From Thalassospira sp. HF15 (GTDB lineage: Bacteria > Pseudomonadota > Alphaproteobacteria > Rhodospirillales > Thalassospiraceae), in contig NZ_JAAVKI010000003.1 in the NCBI RefSeq assembly GCF_011806525.1, forward strand, positions 248,001-312,000: a stretch of 64,000 nt of DNA. The letters are read 5' to 3'. Within the stretch, counting starts at the first letter, position 1. Each line of letters opens with the position of its first letter. A program made the translations under genes and the position numbers. Of this stretch, positions 1-8,318 are shown piece after piece. The notes under the pieces were generated by a model. It was given only the letters and a program-made list of their open reading frames with translations. It did no database searches and had not been told where the DNA came from.

Positions 1-157
1 TGACGCTTAGAACACAAATCGATTGGGTCCGAGCCGGCTGCAGTGCAGCGCAGACCATACAGATTTCTCGTGGCTTTTCCAGTTCCTAAATGCCGCCGAG
101 AATTGCTTTTGGCACCGCAAAGCCATAGTCTGCTTTGAAGGGGTTAAAACACACGAA

Positions 158-2647
158 ATGGCGGGGTTTGGTTTGCCAGAAAAAGGCCTTGATCAACAAC
201 GGCTTAGATGGCGCGATCGCTTGTCTGTCAGACAGGCGAGGATTGCGGTCGGGCTTACTTTGCTGATCGGCCTGATGTTTAGTGGCATTCAGATTATCTG
301 GGATCTGCGCGAAGAACAGAACCTGATCGATCGCACAGTCAACCAGGTTCTCGCGACCTTACGCGAATCTGCTACCCAGGCCGCCTACGGTCTTGATGAA
401 ACACTGGCCGCGCGCGTCGTTTCCGGCATTTTCGAATATGAGCCTGTCTATGAGGCTGAACTTCGTGACAATTTCGACAATGTCCTTGCCCGGAAGACCG
501 AACAACCGATCAGCTCGAACCGCACCTTCCTGACCCAGATCATGTTCGGGGAAAACCAGGAATACGAAATCCAGCTCAACACTGACGGACCAAATGGGTT
601 GGTTGGTCACCTGAGTGTGAAAATCGATACAGACCTGATCGCCGACGGTTTCCTGAACCGCGCATCGCGTATCCTTTTGTCGGGTGTCATGCGCAACTTG
701 TTGCTTGGTCTGGTTCTGATGGCATTTTTCTATACCACACTGACCAAGCCTCTTCTGGGCATTGCAGCACAACTGCGCAACATCGATCCCGAAAAACCGG
801 ACTCTGCGGCCATCGACATTCCGGCCAACCATGCGCGGAACGAACTGGGCCTGATCCTGCAAACGACGCGTGGGCTGATGGAGCGCGTTTCCTCCACACT
901 CGAAAGATTGCTGGAAACCCAGCAAAAAGTACGCGATCGCGAAAGTCGTCTGAGCGCCATTGTCCAGAACGTTGCCGATGGCATTATGACCATCACGCCG
1001 AACGGTCACATCGTCGAATATAATGCGGCGACCAAAGAGATCCTTGGCATGATGCGTGATGAATCCCCAAAGGGCCGGACGCTTCATGAATTCCTGATGC
1101 CCCGTGCCATCCCCCTTCTTGAACACAGTCTTGAAGAACTGGCAGCGCAAGCACCCAGCGGCGAAACAGTCGAAAAGCGCTTCACGCTGCCAATTATTCG
1201 CGCCGATCAGAAGGAAATTGATATATCGATTGCCTTGCGCCTGATCCCCGACAGCGCCACACCACTGATGACGGCAGTAATCAACGACATTACCGTACGC
1301 AAGCGCTACGAGGAGCAACTGGTCTACATGGCCAATCATGACACGCTGACCAACCTGCCCAACCGCAGCATGCTTGAAAACAGCCTGTCAAAAGCCTTGC
1401 AAAACCATAAAGACAATGCGGCCGAACGAGTTGGTGCAACCGCGATCCTGTTTATCGACCTTGACCGTTTCAAGCTCATCAATGACAGCCTTGGACATGA
1501 TGTTGGCGACCTTTTGCTCAAGGCGGTTGCGCTTAGACTTCAAAAAGTCATTGGACGTCAGGAGATCGTCGGTCGATTGGGCGGTGACGAGTTCCTGATC
1601 ATTATTCCTGACCTCAAGGAAACACAGGATGCCGTCATCTTGTCGCAAGCCGTGCTGGATGCTCTAGCGCCAGCCTTTGACATCAAGGGACGTGTATTGT
1701 TCGTTACGCCATCCATCGGGATTGCTCTTTATCCATCAGATGGCGAAGATTTCCCGGCCCTGATGCGCAATGCCGACACGGCGATGTATAGCGCGAAATC
1801 CAGTGGTGGCGGCACCTATCACTTCTTCACCAAGACCATGAACGAAAGTGCCATGGCGCGTCTCGTGATTGAAAATGATCTGCGCGAGGCATTGGTAAAG
1901 GATGAGTTCGAGCTGCATTACCAGCCCAAGGTCGACTTGCGGACCAATCGGGTCTGCGGGCTCGAAGCCCTGATCCGCTGGAAGCAGCCCGGCCGGGGAT
2001 ATATATCGCCCATGCAGTTCATCCCCGTTGCCGAGGAAACAGGACTAATAGGCAAGATAGGCGAATGGGTTTTCCGCGAAGTCTGCCGACAGATTGCTGA
2101 GTGGGATGCGCAATCAATTCCGGCAACGCCGATTGCCGTTAACCTGTCCCCCCGCCAACTGATCGAAGGCCGGATCACCGAAACCGTTTCACGTATTCTT
2201 TCAGAGACCGGTACACCAGCCGCCCGGATCGTTCTGGAAGTTACAGAAACGGCGATGATGCAGGACATCAAGAAGTCCACGACAATCCTCGAAGAACTGC
2301 GCCATTTGGGCCTGAAAATAGCGGTCGATGATTTTGGTACAGGTTATTCGTCGCTGGCCTATCTAAAACGCCTGCCGATCAACACCATCAAAATTGACCG
2401 TTCCTTTGTCAGGGATGTCACCATTGATACAGATGATGCCGCAATTACCCGCACTATCATTGCGATGGGTCACAACCTTGGTCTCAAGGTCGTGGCAGAA
2501 GGTGTGGAAACAAACGAACAGATGCAATTCCTTAGAGAATGCAATTGTGACGAAGTCCAGGGCTTCCTGATTGCAACACCCCTGCCACCCGGTGAGGTTG
2601 TCGAATTTGTTCGACGCCCTGCCGTCGATATTGAAACCGAACTTTAG
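158..2647 (+). CDS. Membrane-bound PAS-GGDEF-EAL cyclic-di-GMP enzyme
   Basis: This 829-residue protein should make and/or break down cyclic-di-GMP at the inner membrane. A first membrane segment lies at about residues 30-50, followed by a periplasmic sensor stretch, a second membrane segment near residue 190, a HAMP-like linker, and a PAS domain at about 265-385. GGDEF is intact at residues 475-479 and EAL at 603-605, with DDFGTGYSS and KIDRSFV further on, so both catalytic domains look competent. There is no RxxD inhibitory site five residues before GGDEF. I chose the ATG at 158 because it follows a GAAGGGG stretch; a TTG at 23 would only add an unlikely N-terminus. It precedes a response regulator, a CheC protein and a kinase on the same strand. 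Confidence 0.9.
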   Translation: MAGFGLPEKGLDQQRLRWRDRLSVRQARIAVGLTLLIGLMFSGIQIIWDLREEQNLIDRTVNQVLATLRESATQAAYGLDETLAARVVSGIFEYEPVYEAELRDNFDNVLARKTEQPISSNRTFLTQIMFGENQEYEIQLNTDGPNGLVGHLSVKIDTDLIADGFLNRASRILLSGVMRNLLLGLVLMAFFYTTLTKPLLGIAAQLRNIDPEKPDSAAIDIPANHARNELGLILQTTRGLMERVSSTLERLLETQQKVRDRESRLSAIVQNVADGIMTITPNGHIVEYNAATKEILGMMRDESPKGRTLHEFLMPRAIPLLEHSLEELAAQAPSGETVEKRFTLPIIRADQKEIDISIALRLIPDSATPLMTAVINDITVRKRYEEQLVYMANHDTLTNLPNRSMLENSLSKALQNHKDNAAERVGATAILFIDLDRFKLINDSLGHDVGDLLLKAVALRLQKVIGRQEIVGRLGGDEFLIIIPDLKETQDAVILSQAVLDALAPAFDIKGRVLFVTPSIGIALYPSDGEDFPALMRNADTAMYSAKSSGGGTYHFFTKTMNESAMARLVIENDLREALVKDEFELHYQPKVDLRTNRVCGLEALIRWKQPGRGYISPMQFIPVAEETGLIGKIGEWVFREVCRQIAEWDAQSIPATPIAVNLSPRQLIEGRITETVSRILSETGTPAARIVLEVTETAMMQDIKKSTTILEELRHLGLKIAVDDFGTGYSSLAYLKRLPINTIKIDRSFVRDVTIDTDDAAITRTIIAMGHNLGLKVVAEGVETNEQMQFLRECNCDEVQGFLIATPLPPGEVVEFVRRPAVDIETEL

Positions 2648-2707
2648 CCCCGCCGGGCTATTACATTTATATCGGCCCCGGCTGAGCCCCGCATAATCGA
2701 GAAGAAG

Positions 2708-3082
2708 ATGCCAAACACAAAATCCGTTTTGCTCGTTGATGACAGCAAGTTCGCCCGCCTTCTGGTCAAGGCGTTCATTTCCAGCAACTTCGCAGATTGG
2801 CAAATTGATGAGGCCGAAGACGCCAACAAGGCGCTCGAGATGGTCGAAGCCAAGACCTATGACTACATGCTGGTTGATTTCAACATGCCGGGTATGGACG
2901 GGCTCGAACTAGGTGAAAAGTTGCGCGGGCGCTTTCCTGAGGCTGTAATCGCCCTTCTGACTGCCAATATTCAACAGGAAATCCAGAACAAGGCCGAACG
3001 CCTCGGACTTGATTTCATTCCAAAGCCCCCAACCGAAGACAAGATTCGCGACTACATCGCGTCGCGGGAAGCAACCCGATGA
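2708..3082 (+). CDS. Single-domain CheY-like response regulator
   Basis: This 124-residue receiver domain has no output domain. The acidic pair DD at residues 11-12, the phospho-acceptor D57 in LVDFNMPGMDG, the switch threonine in LLTAN and the lysine in FIPKPP are all present, so it should accept phosphate. Its last codons overlap the start of the next gene (ATGA), a CheC-family phosphatase, which points to translational coupling and to that protein as its likely phosphatase. The histidine kinase two genes downstream is the obvious candidate phosphodonor, and the GGDEF-EAL protein 60 bases upstream a possible target. The partners are inferred from gene order only. Confidence 0.88.
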   Translation: MPNTKSVLLVDDSKFARLLVKAFISSNFADWQIDEAEDANKALEMVEAKTYDYMLVDFNMPGMDGLELGEKLRGRFPEAVIALLTANIQQEIQNKAERLGLDFIPKPPTEDKIRDYIASREATR

Positions 3083-3702
3083 TCGAACTCACCGAACTTG
3101 AACATGATACGATCAGTGAACTGATCAATATTGGTGTCGGACGTGCCGCGTCGTCGCTCTCGGAAATGGTCGAGCAACCTGTCGAACTGACGGTACCTGC
3201 AATATCATTTGTTGAACGCTTCTCTGACAGCGAGCTTGCCAATGCGCCGACAGAGGTTGTCTCTGCCGTCAGTCAAAGCTTCCACGGTCCCTTCACCGGC
3301 GAGGCCATGCTGGTCTTTCCAGAGGTTCGCAGTCTGGAACTTGTTCGTAGCCTTCTGAAAGTTGACGTGCCGCTGGATACGCTGACCGATTTGGAGCAGG
3401 AAGCTTTGATGGAGGTTGGCAACATCATCCTCAATGCCTGTCTTGGCAGCATTTCAAATGTATTGGGCGAACCGATAAATTGCTCCATGCCGACATTCCG
3501 AAAACGTGAAACCCGGGCGTTGCTTGACGATGATGAGACGGAAGGCAGCGAAGGAACAAATCCCGTTCTGATGATTTTGCATGTACAATTCATGCTGCGT
3601 CAGAACGATATTGATGGCTACGTCCTGTTCGTCATGGACCTTGAATCCATCCAGATGTTGCGTGAATTGGTGCGGCGTTTTTTGGCCAACTCCCTTGAGT
3701 AA
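3079..3702 (+). CDS. CheC-family response-regulator phosphatase
   Basis: This 207-residue protein carries two copies of the CheC/CheX/FliY active-site pattern. The first is DTISELIN near residues 9-16, followed by a proline exactly 22 residues after the asparagine; the second is EALMEVGN in the middle of the protein, again with N-x22-P. Both have the essential Glu and Asn, so two functional dephosphorylation sites are expected, as in CheC proteins. Known members remove phosphate from CheY-type receivers. It overlaps the response regulator upstream by four bases, which strongly suggests that receiver is its substrate. No methyl-accepting protein, cheA or cheW is nearby, so the role is probably outside classical chemotaxis. 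Confidence 0.85.
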   Translation: MIELTELEHDTISELINIGVGRAASSLSEMVEQPVELTVPAISFVERFSDSELANAPTEVVSAVSQSFHGPFTGEAMLVFPEVRSLELVRSLLKVDVPLDTLTDLEQEALMEVGNIILNACLGSISNVLGEPINCSMPTFRKRETRALLDDDETEGSEGTNPVLMILHVQFMLRQNDIDGYVLFVMDLESIQMLRELVRRFLANSLE

Positions 3703-3714
3703 CCGGTGGGGTGA

Positions 3715-5334
3715 ATGACAAAACTGCAATCCGAAAAAAAGAGCCCTTCACCGTCCTTTGATCTGAACCGTGACAGTGATGCTGCCGATCTTTTCGCAGC
3801 TTTACTTGATACGGCAGACACCGGTCTGATTGCGCTTGCCCCGGATGGCACGATTTGTCATTGGAACCAATGGATGCAAAGCCGATCTGGCAAGGATGCT
3901 GACCAGGTGATGGGCAAGGCCTTGCAAGATGTGTTTCCGGATACGAAGCTTGGCCGTGTCAGTCTGGCGATTGAAGATTGCCTTAAATTCGGCATGCCTG
4001 CGGTGATTTCGCCGTCCCTTAATCAGGGGGCCTTGCCGCTCCGGCCCTTGCCACAGTTCGCTGCCAGTTTTGATCGCATGGAGCAGTCCATACGCGTTCA
4101 TCCAATCAAGACCAAGCGCAATGGCACTTTGTGCTCCCTGATCATCCGCGATGTCACACTTGCTGTGCAACGCGACCGGCTTTTACGCCAACAGGCTGCT
4201 GAACTGGCCGACCTTGTCACGCAAACCAAACGTAGCGAAGGCCGTACACGCGCCATCCTGCAAAATACCGTTGATGCCATTCTTGTCGCTTCTGATGATG
4301 GCAGTATCGAACCGCTCAATGCGCGCGCGCAGGAACTTTGTGGCCCGACCGGCGATCCGGAACTGCGCAACATCATCCGCTTTCTGTTGCCTGACAGCGA
4401 ACATACTCCGCTGACACCGCCACCGCCCAACCGTCTGTTGACCGACCTTGGCACCGGCGTGATCGAGGTCCTGGCCTCCACGCTTAGTGGGCGCAATGTC
4501 CCGCTTGAAGTCGCGATCAGCCATTTTTCCGCCGATCAGCGCTACCATTATATCATCACGCTGCGCGACATTTCCCAACGCAAACGCCACGAAAAGGAAA
4601 TCCAGCGCACCATGCAGGAGCTTGAGCGCTCCAACGCAGAGCTTGAGCAATTCGCCTACGCTGCCTCACATGACTTGCAGGAACCGCTTCGCATGGTTTC
4701 AAGCTATACCCAGTTATTGGCACGCCGCTATGAAGGTCAGCTTGATGACACCGCAGATGAGTTCATTCATTACGCGGTTGATGGTACCCAGCGCATGCAG
4801 CGGATGATTGACGATCTTTTGACCCTGTCGCGCGTTGGTCGCCATGGCAAACCATTCAATCCAGTGCCGCTCGATAGCCTGTTTGATGCCATTGTCACCA
4901 ACTTCAAGCGTGCCGGATCGGCCCCGGAAGGCAACATTATTCGCGAGGGCATTTTGCCGACTGTTATGGGCGATGCCAGCCAACTCTTGCTGCTATTCCA
5001 GAACCTTGTGTCAAACGGGCTTAAATACAGCGACCCGACGGATGGGCAGGTTCGTATTTTTGCATCAGAAACGCCGGACAGTTATCGGATTTTTGTCGCC
5101 GATAACGGGATTGGCATCGATCCGCAATATCACGAAACGATCTTTGAGGTTTTCAAACGTTTGCATGGTTATGGGGATTATGCCGGAACGGGCATTGGCC
5201 TTGCGATCTGCAAAAAGATTGTTGATCGCCATGGTGGTAGCATTGATGTCACCAGCGAACCCGGTGAAGGCAGTACCTTCTGTGTGGAGCTTCCAAAAGA
5301 ATTGCCGATTGTCGCCGCTGGTGAAAGCATGTAG
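3715..5334 (+). CDS. Soluble PAS-PAS sensor histidine kinase
   Basis: This 539-residue protein has no convincing membrane segment, so it is probably cytoplasmic. Two PAS-like regions occupy about residues 25-150 and 170-290, followed by a short coiled coil and a HisKA helix with the phospho-accepting H319 in AASHDLQEPLRM. The ATPase domain shows the N box (NLVSNGLKYSD), G1 (DNGIGID) and G2 (GTGIGLA). The motif style resembles the phytochrome-like or PAS-type kinases found beside single-domain regulators. It starts 12 bases after the CheC gene and closes the cassette, so the neighbouring receiver is its likely partner. Ligand and signal cannot be told from sequence. Confidence 0.88.
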   Translation: MTKLQSEKKSPSPSFDLNRDSDAADLFAALLDTADTGLIALAPDGTICHWNQWMQSRSGKDADQVMGKALQDVFPDTKLGRVSLAIEDCLKFGMPAVISPSLNQGALPLRPLPQFAASFDRMEQSIRVHPIKTKRNGTLCSLIIRDVTLAVQRDRLLRQQAAELADLVTQTKRSEGRTRAILQNTVDAILVASDDGSIEPLNARAQELCGPTGDPELRNIIRFLLPDSEHTPLTPPPPNRLLTDLGTGVIEVLASTLSGRNVPLEVAISHFSADQRYHYIITLRDISQRKRHEKEIQRTMQELERSNAELEQFAYAASHDLQEPLRMVSSYTQLLARRYEGQLDDTADEFIHYAVDGTQRMQRMIDDLLTLSRVGRHGKPFNPVPLDSLFDAIVTNFKRAGSAPEGNIIREGILPTVMGDASQLLLLFQNLVSNGLKYSDPTDGQVRIFASETPDSYRIFVADNGIGIDPQYHETIFEVFKRLHGYGDYAGTGIGLAICKKIVDRHGGSIDVTSEPGEGSTFCVELPKELPIVAAGESM

Positions 5335-5341
5335 CTTTCAG

Positions 5342-5357
5342 TTTACGTAAGCGTAAA
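5342..5357. promoter_or_regulatory. 16-base palindromic box before the LiuR-like gene
   Basis: TTTACG-TAAG-CGTAAA is a perfect inverted repeat with a four-base centre. It lies between the kinase stop codon (5334) and the MerR-family start codon (5373). It resembles the palindromes I recall for LiuR, the MerR-type regulator of branched-chain amino acid breakdown, so autoregulation is a reasonable inference. Confidence 0.55.
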
Positions 5358-5372
5358 GATGATTGAGCCACC

Positions 5373-5756
5373 ATGAACGACAGCTACACCATCACCGACC
5401 TTGCCCGCGAATTCGAAGTCACCACCCGAACCATCCGGTTTTACGAGGATCAGGAACTGATCTCGCCCGAACGGCAAGGTCAGACCCGGATCTATAGCCA
5501 GCGTGACCGTGTACGCCTGCGCCTTATCATGCGCGGAAAGCGGCTTGGTTTTTCGCTAAAGGAAATTCGCGATCTTCTTGATCTCTACGATGGCGACCGC
5601 AGCGAGATCACCCAGCTGACCACGTTGGTCGACAAGGTCAATGAACGGCGCGAGACACTCCGCAAACAGCGCGAAGACATTGACGCGACCCTTGATGAGC
5701 TCGATAAGCTCGAAGAAACCTGTCAGGAAGAATTGTCGCGCAAGAAGACTGGCTGA
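5373..5756 (+). CDS. liuR: MerR-family regulator resembling LiuR
   Basis: This 127-residue protein has an N-terminal winged helix-turn-helix (YTITDLAREFEVTTRTIRFY, residues 5-24), the wing RIYSQRDRVRL, and then a long dimerisation coiled coil (about 75-120). The DLAREF...TIRFYEDQ and RGKRLGFSLKEIRDLLDLYD signatures are those of LiuR-type regulators of leucine/isovalerate catabolism, rather than of metal sensors: the cysteines of CueR or MerR are missing and only one Cys is seen near the C-terminus. No liu catabolic genes adjoin it here, so its targets must be elsewhere. The palindrome just upstream suggests autoregulation. It may be co-transcribed with the kinase, which ends only 38 bases before it. 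Confidence 0.75.
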   Translation: MNDSYTITDLAREFEVTTRTIRFYEDQELISPERQGQTRIYSQRDRVRLRLIMRGKRLGFSLKEIRDLLDLYDGDRSEITQLTTLVDKVNERRETLRKQREDIDATLDELDKLEETCQEELSRKKTG

Positions 5757-5777
5757 CAGCCTTGGCTTTGACCGCCA

Positions 5778-6182
5778 TTATGGCCCTGGATTTGTGGTTT
5801 CCTGTACTTTGGCCAGACGGGCCTCGGACGGACGCGACAGGATAAAGCAGCTGACCGGGATGGCGACCAGAAGCTGGATCATCACCACCCAGCGGTTCTC
5901 AATCAACACCAGCGACGCCGTAATCACCACAAGAAACGCAACCATTGCCAGGGTCTTGGCACGACGGCTGATCACACCATAGTCGTTCCATTGACGGATC
6001 GACGTTCCAAAACGCGGGTGATTGCATATCCAGTCATGTAACCGCGGCGATCCCTTGGCAAAAAGCCAAGCCGCCAACAGCATGAAAGGCGTGGTTGGCA
6101 GAAGCGGCAGAAAAATACCGATCACGCCAAGACCAACCGAAAGCCACCCAAGGGCCAGATAGATATGCGAAAGGCGCAGCAT
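5778..6182 (-). CDS. DUF454 (YbaN-like) inner membrane protein
   Basis: This protein of about 134 residues has three or four hydrophobic segments: LGWLSVGLGVIGIFLPLLP near the start, then a loop with RLHDWICNHPRFG, and two closely spaced segments in the C-terminal half. The LPLLPTTPFMLLAAWLFAKGS pattern identifies the DUF454/YbaN family, whose function is not established. An ORF extends upstream to 6260, but the ATG at 6182 has an AGGA ribosome site a few bases before it and gives the family's usual N-terminus (MLRLSHIYLALGW). It is convergent with the MerR-type gene; the stop codons are only about 20 bases apart. Confidence 0.8.
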   Translation of the reverse strand: MLRLSHIYLALGWLSVGLGVIGIFLPLLPTTPFMLLAAWLFAKGSPRLHDWICNHPRFGTSIRQWNDYGVISRRAKTLAMVAFLVVITASLVLIENRWVVMIQLLVAIPVSCFILSRPSEARLAKVQETTNPGP

Positions 6183-6328
6183 TGATTTCCTGTTTACAGT
6201 CGGTCCCGCCCCTGACAGGTTAGACCAAGGTAATGTAGGCACAGAAATTCGTAAATTCAATCAATAGCCAACCGTTATACCCAGTTAACTGATCAACTTG
6301 AAACGCTCGAAAATCTGCACGGTTTCCC

Positions 6329-6745
6329 ATGCTTGAAATTGAAAATGGCCTCTATCTGGATGAACGCCATCTGAACTTTCAGTTTGTTCGTGCCTCTGGC
6401 CCGGGCGGGCAGAACGTCAATAAGGTATCCAGTGCCGTTCAAATGCGTGTGCGCATTGATGACCTGACCGAGTTGCCACTGCGCGTACGCAATCGCCTGC
6501 GCGAACTTGCTGGCAGCAAGCTGACCAATGACGGTGAAATTGTCTTTGACGCCCAGCGCCATCGCACACAGGAACGCAACAAACAGGATGCGATTGACCG
6601 TTTCCTGGCTTTGCTGCGCAAGGCAGCCGAGCGCAAAAAATACCGTGTCAAAACCCGCCCCAGCCTGTCGGCCAAACGCAAACGCGTGGATTCCAAAAAG
6701 AAACGTGGCGACACCAAAAAGATGCGGCAGAAGCCATCATATTAA
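6329..6745 (+). CDS. arfB: Alternative ribosome-rescue factor ArfB (YaeJ-type peptidyl-tRNA hydrolase)
   Basis: This 138-residue protein contains the class I release-factor motif in GPGGQNVNKVSSAVQ (GGQ at about residues 28-30), which hydrolyses peptidyl-tRNA in the ribosomal P site. The C-terminus is a strongly basic tail (many Lys/Arg from about residue 108, ending KKMRQKPSY) that in ArfB proteins enters the empty mRNA channel of stalled ribosomes. There is no codon-recognition domain, which separates it from RF1 and RF2. The length matches the family. The gene stands alone; its stop codon lies inside an AT-rich hairpin shared with the convergent TetR-type gene. Confidence 0.93.
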   Translation: MLEIENGLYLDERHLNFQFVRASGPGGQNVNKVSSAVQMRVRIDDLTELPLRVRNRLRELAGSKLTNDGEIVFDAQRHRTQERNKQDAIDRFLALLRKAAERKKYRVKTRPSLSAKRKRVDSKKKRGDTKKMRQKPSY

Positions 6746-6770
6746 ATGAACATATTTGTTTATTTAATAT
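6739..6770. terminator. AT-rich hairpin between convergent genes
   Basis: ATATTAAATGAACA pairs with TGTTTATTTAATAT over 14 positions (one G-T wobble) around a TATT loop. It contains the arfB stop codon and ends seven bases before the stop of the TetR gene. The location fits a bidirectional terminator, but the stem has almost no GC, which is unusual for one. Confidence 0.5.
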
Positions 6771-6776
6771 GGCTCC

Positions 6777-7367
6777 CTAGCCAAGCGGGCATTTCTGAAT
6801 CCAGTCTTCCATGAGGGCTGCGATCTCCACAGTGTCGAGACCATTTTCCGACAGGCTGCGCCATGTCGAAAATTGTACCGCATGATGCACAACGGACTGA
6901 CAGAGCACGCTTCGCTGCCGTATGGCTGGTAAATGACTGAGAATATCATGTTGCATGGTTAGAAGCTGCTGATCGAAGTTGGCCAGCAGCCCCGCCAATT
7001 CAGGCAACTTGTCGCGATCCGAAAGCAAGGCAGACCAAAGCAGCGCCTTTTCGCTATAGTAGCTGTAAAGCATACTCAGAATTGCGATTGGCCAGTTTTC
7101 AGGTGCCACATCATTGCGCCAGTCATTTGGGTCCGGCATCGGGTTTTCAGACGCAAAGTGTTTTACCACCCCGGCCATCAGGTCCGTTTCCGCGGGGAAA
7201 TGGCGATAGACCGTCAAACGTTGAACAGATGCCCGTAAGGCTACCGCGCTGATGGTCGTTGCTGCCGGACCAACCGAACAATACAGTTCCTGCGCGGCAT
7301 CAATAATCCGCTGATGGGTTTCCCGCTCCTTGCTTGCACGTTTGGTCTTATTGTACGCTCTTGCCAT
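6777..7367 (-). CDS. TetR-family transcriptional regulator
   Basis: This protein of about 196 residues has a basic N-terminus and then a TetR helix-turn-helix (about residues 15-60, with QRIIDAAQELYCSVGPAATTISAVA and the recognition part RLTVYRHFP). The remainder is a helical ligand-binding domain with no recognisable family signature. The open frame runs up to 7403, but the ATG at 7367 follows an AAAGGTGGTG stretch and gives a normal TetR start (MARAYNKTKRASKERE). It is divergent from an acyl-ACP-type thioesterase with two palindromic sites in between, so that gene and its own are likely targets. The ligand is unknown; a fatty acyl compound would suit the context. Confidence 0.82.
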   Translation of the reverse strand: MARAYNKTKRASKERETHQRIIDAAQELYCSVGPAATTISAVALRASVQRLTVYRHFPAETDLMAGVVKHFASENPMPDPNDWRNDVAPENWPIAILSMLYSYYSEKALLWSALLSDRDKLPELAGLLANFDQQLLTMQHDILSHLPAIRQRSVLCQSVVHHAVQFSTWRSLSENGLDTVEIAALMEDWIQKCPLG

Positions 7368-7416
7368 TAACGCCCCACCACCTTTGTTCAACATTAATCC
7401 CAATACCCGATCTTCA

Positions 7417-7428
7417 CTATGATCATAG
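7417..7428. promoter_or_regulatory. 12-base palindrome in the TetR/thioesterase divergent region
   Basis: CTATGATCATAG is a perfect palindrome located 50 bases upstream of the TetR start. Its position between divergent genes makes it a candidate operator for the TetR protein. No binding motif is known for this regulator. Confidence 0.4.
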
Positions 7429-7438
7429 CACAGCTGCC

Positions 7439-7470
7439 AATTTCAAGTAACACATTAGTTCATTGAAATT
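7439..7470. promoter_or_regulatory. Spaced inverted repeat upstream of the thioesterase gene
   Basis: AATTTCA at 7439-7445 and TGAAATT at 7464-7470 form a perfect seven-base inverted repeat with an 18-base spacer. It lies 63 bases before the thioesterase start and may be a second operator or part of the promoter. Confidence 0.3.
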
Positions 7471-7532
7471 ATCAGTGCGCTCCTTGGCCCACTTGCTTGG
7501 CATACCCCCAGCCTTACCTGAAAGGCCGCAAA

Positions 7533-8315
7533 ATGACCCCTGATTGGAACCATATCTGCAGTGCCGAACGTCCAATCAATTGCGGTTGGGCCGGGACATA
7601 TCGTGTGCGCTATTCCGAAATTGGCAATAACGGAAAGGTTATGCTCCCAGCCCTTGCAGATTACATGCAGGATGCAGCTGGCTGGGGGGCACGCATCCTG
7701 AAACTGGCCTATGACGACACGGTTGATCAGGGAATTGCCTGGGTATTGGCGCGCATGGTCATTCATATCCGCGACTATCCCGGTAATGGCGAAGACATTC
7801 TGGTTGAAACCTGGCCATCGGGTGTCTCGCGCCGGGTTGCAACGCGTGACTTCCGCCTTACCAATAACAAGGGCGAGGTCATCGGTGTCGCACAAAGTTT
7901 CTGGGTGATGTTTGACCTGACAACCCGTCGTGCGGCGCAATGGCCCGATTGGATCGAAGAACGCCTGCCTGATCCCCCCGGCCCCAAACTGATCGAACCG
8001 CCTTTACGCCCGCCATTCACCAAGGCCCCCTTACCAACCGTCGACAACATCAAGGCCCGGCCATCGGATCTGGACCTTTACGGGCATGTTAACAATGTGC
8101 GTTTGATGCAATGGGTGATGGGTATCGCGGGCCAAGATGGTCGGCCGGATTTTCATCCCGAAAGCCTAGATATTCAGTTCCGTACCGAATGCCGTGTGCA
8201 TGAACATGTTGCCATCCGTCACACAGATGGCTTTGCCGCCATCACCCGCAAAGAGGATGGCACCGATCTGGTCCGCGCCCATATCGTTCCGTTCAACCAG
8301 ACTGCCCTAGCTTAA
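7533..8315 (+). CDS. Acyl-ACP thioesterase-like double hotdog protein
   Basis: This 260-residue protein has two hotdog folds in tandem, as in plant and bacterial acyl-ACP thioesterases (PF01643 style). The N-terminal half includes the substrate-channel helix LADYMQDAAGWGA and the strand YRVRYSEIG. The C-terminal half contains DLDLYGHVNNVRLMQW, the conserved segment around the catalytic Asn/His. Such enzymes release free fatty acids from acyl-ACP or acyl-CoA. The ATG at 7533 follows GAAAGG; a TTG at 7497 would add 12 residues not typical of the family. It is divergent from a TetR regulator, probably its controller. Confidence 0.82.
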   Translation: MTPDWNHICSAERPINCGWAGTYRVRYSEIGNNGKVMLPALADYMQDAAGWGARILKLAYDDTVDQGIAWVLARMVIHIRDYPGNGEDILVETWPSGVSRRVATRDFRLTNNKGEVIGVAQSFWVMFDLTTRRAAQWPDWIEERLPDPPGPKLIEPPLRPPFTKAPLPTVDNIKARPSDLDLYGHVNNVRLMQWVMGIAGQDGRPDFHPESLDIQFRTECRVHEHVAIRHTDGFAAITRKEDGTDLVRAHIVPFNQTALA

Positions 8316-8318
8316 CGC

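Noticed and set aside
23-157. Upstream TTG start for the first GGDEF-EAL gene
   Set aside because: No ribosome site, unlikely residue composition before the membrane segment, and the ATG at 158 is better placed.
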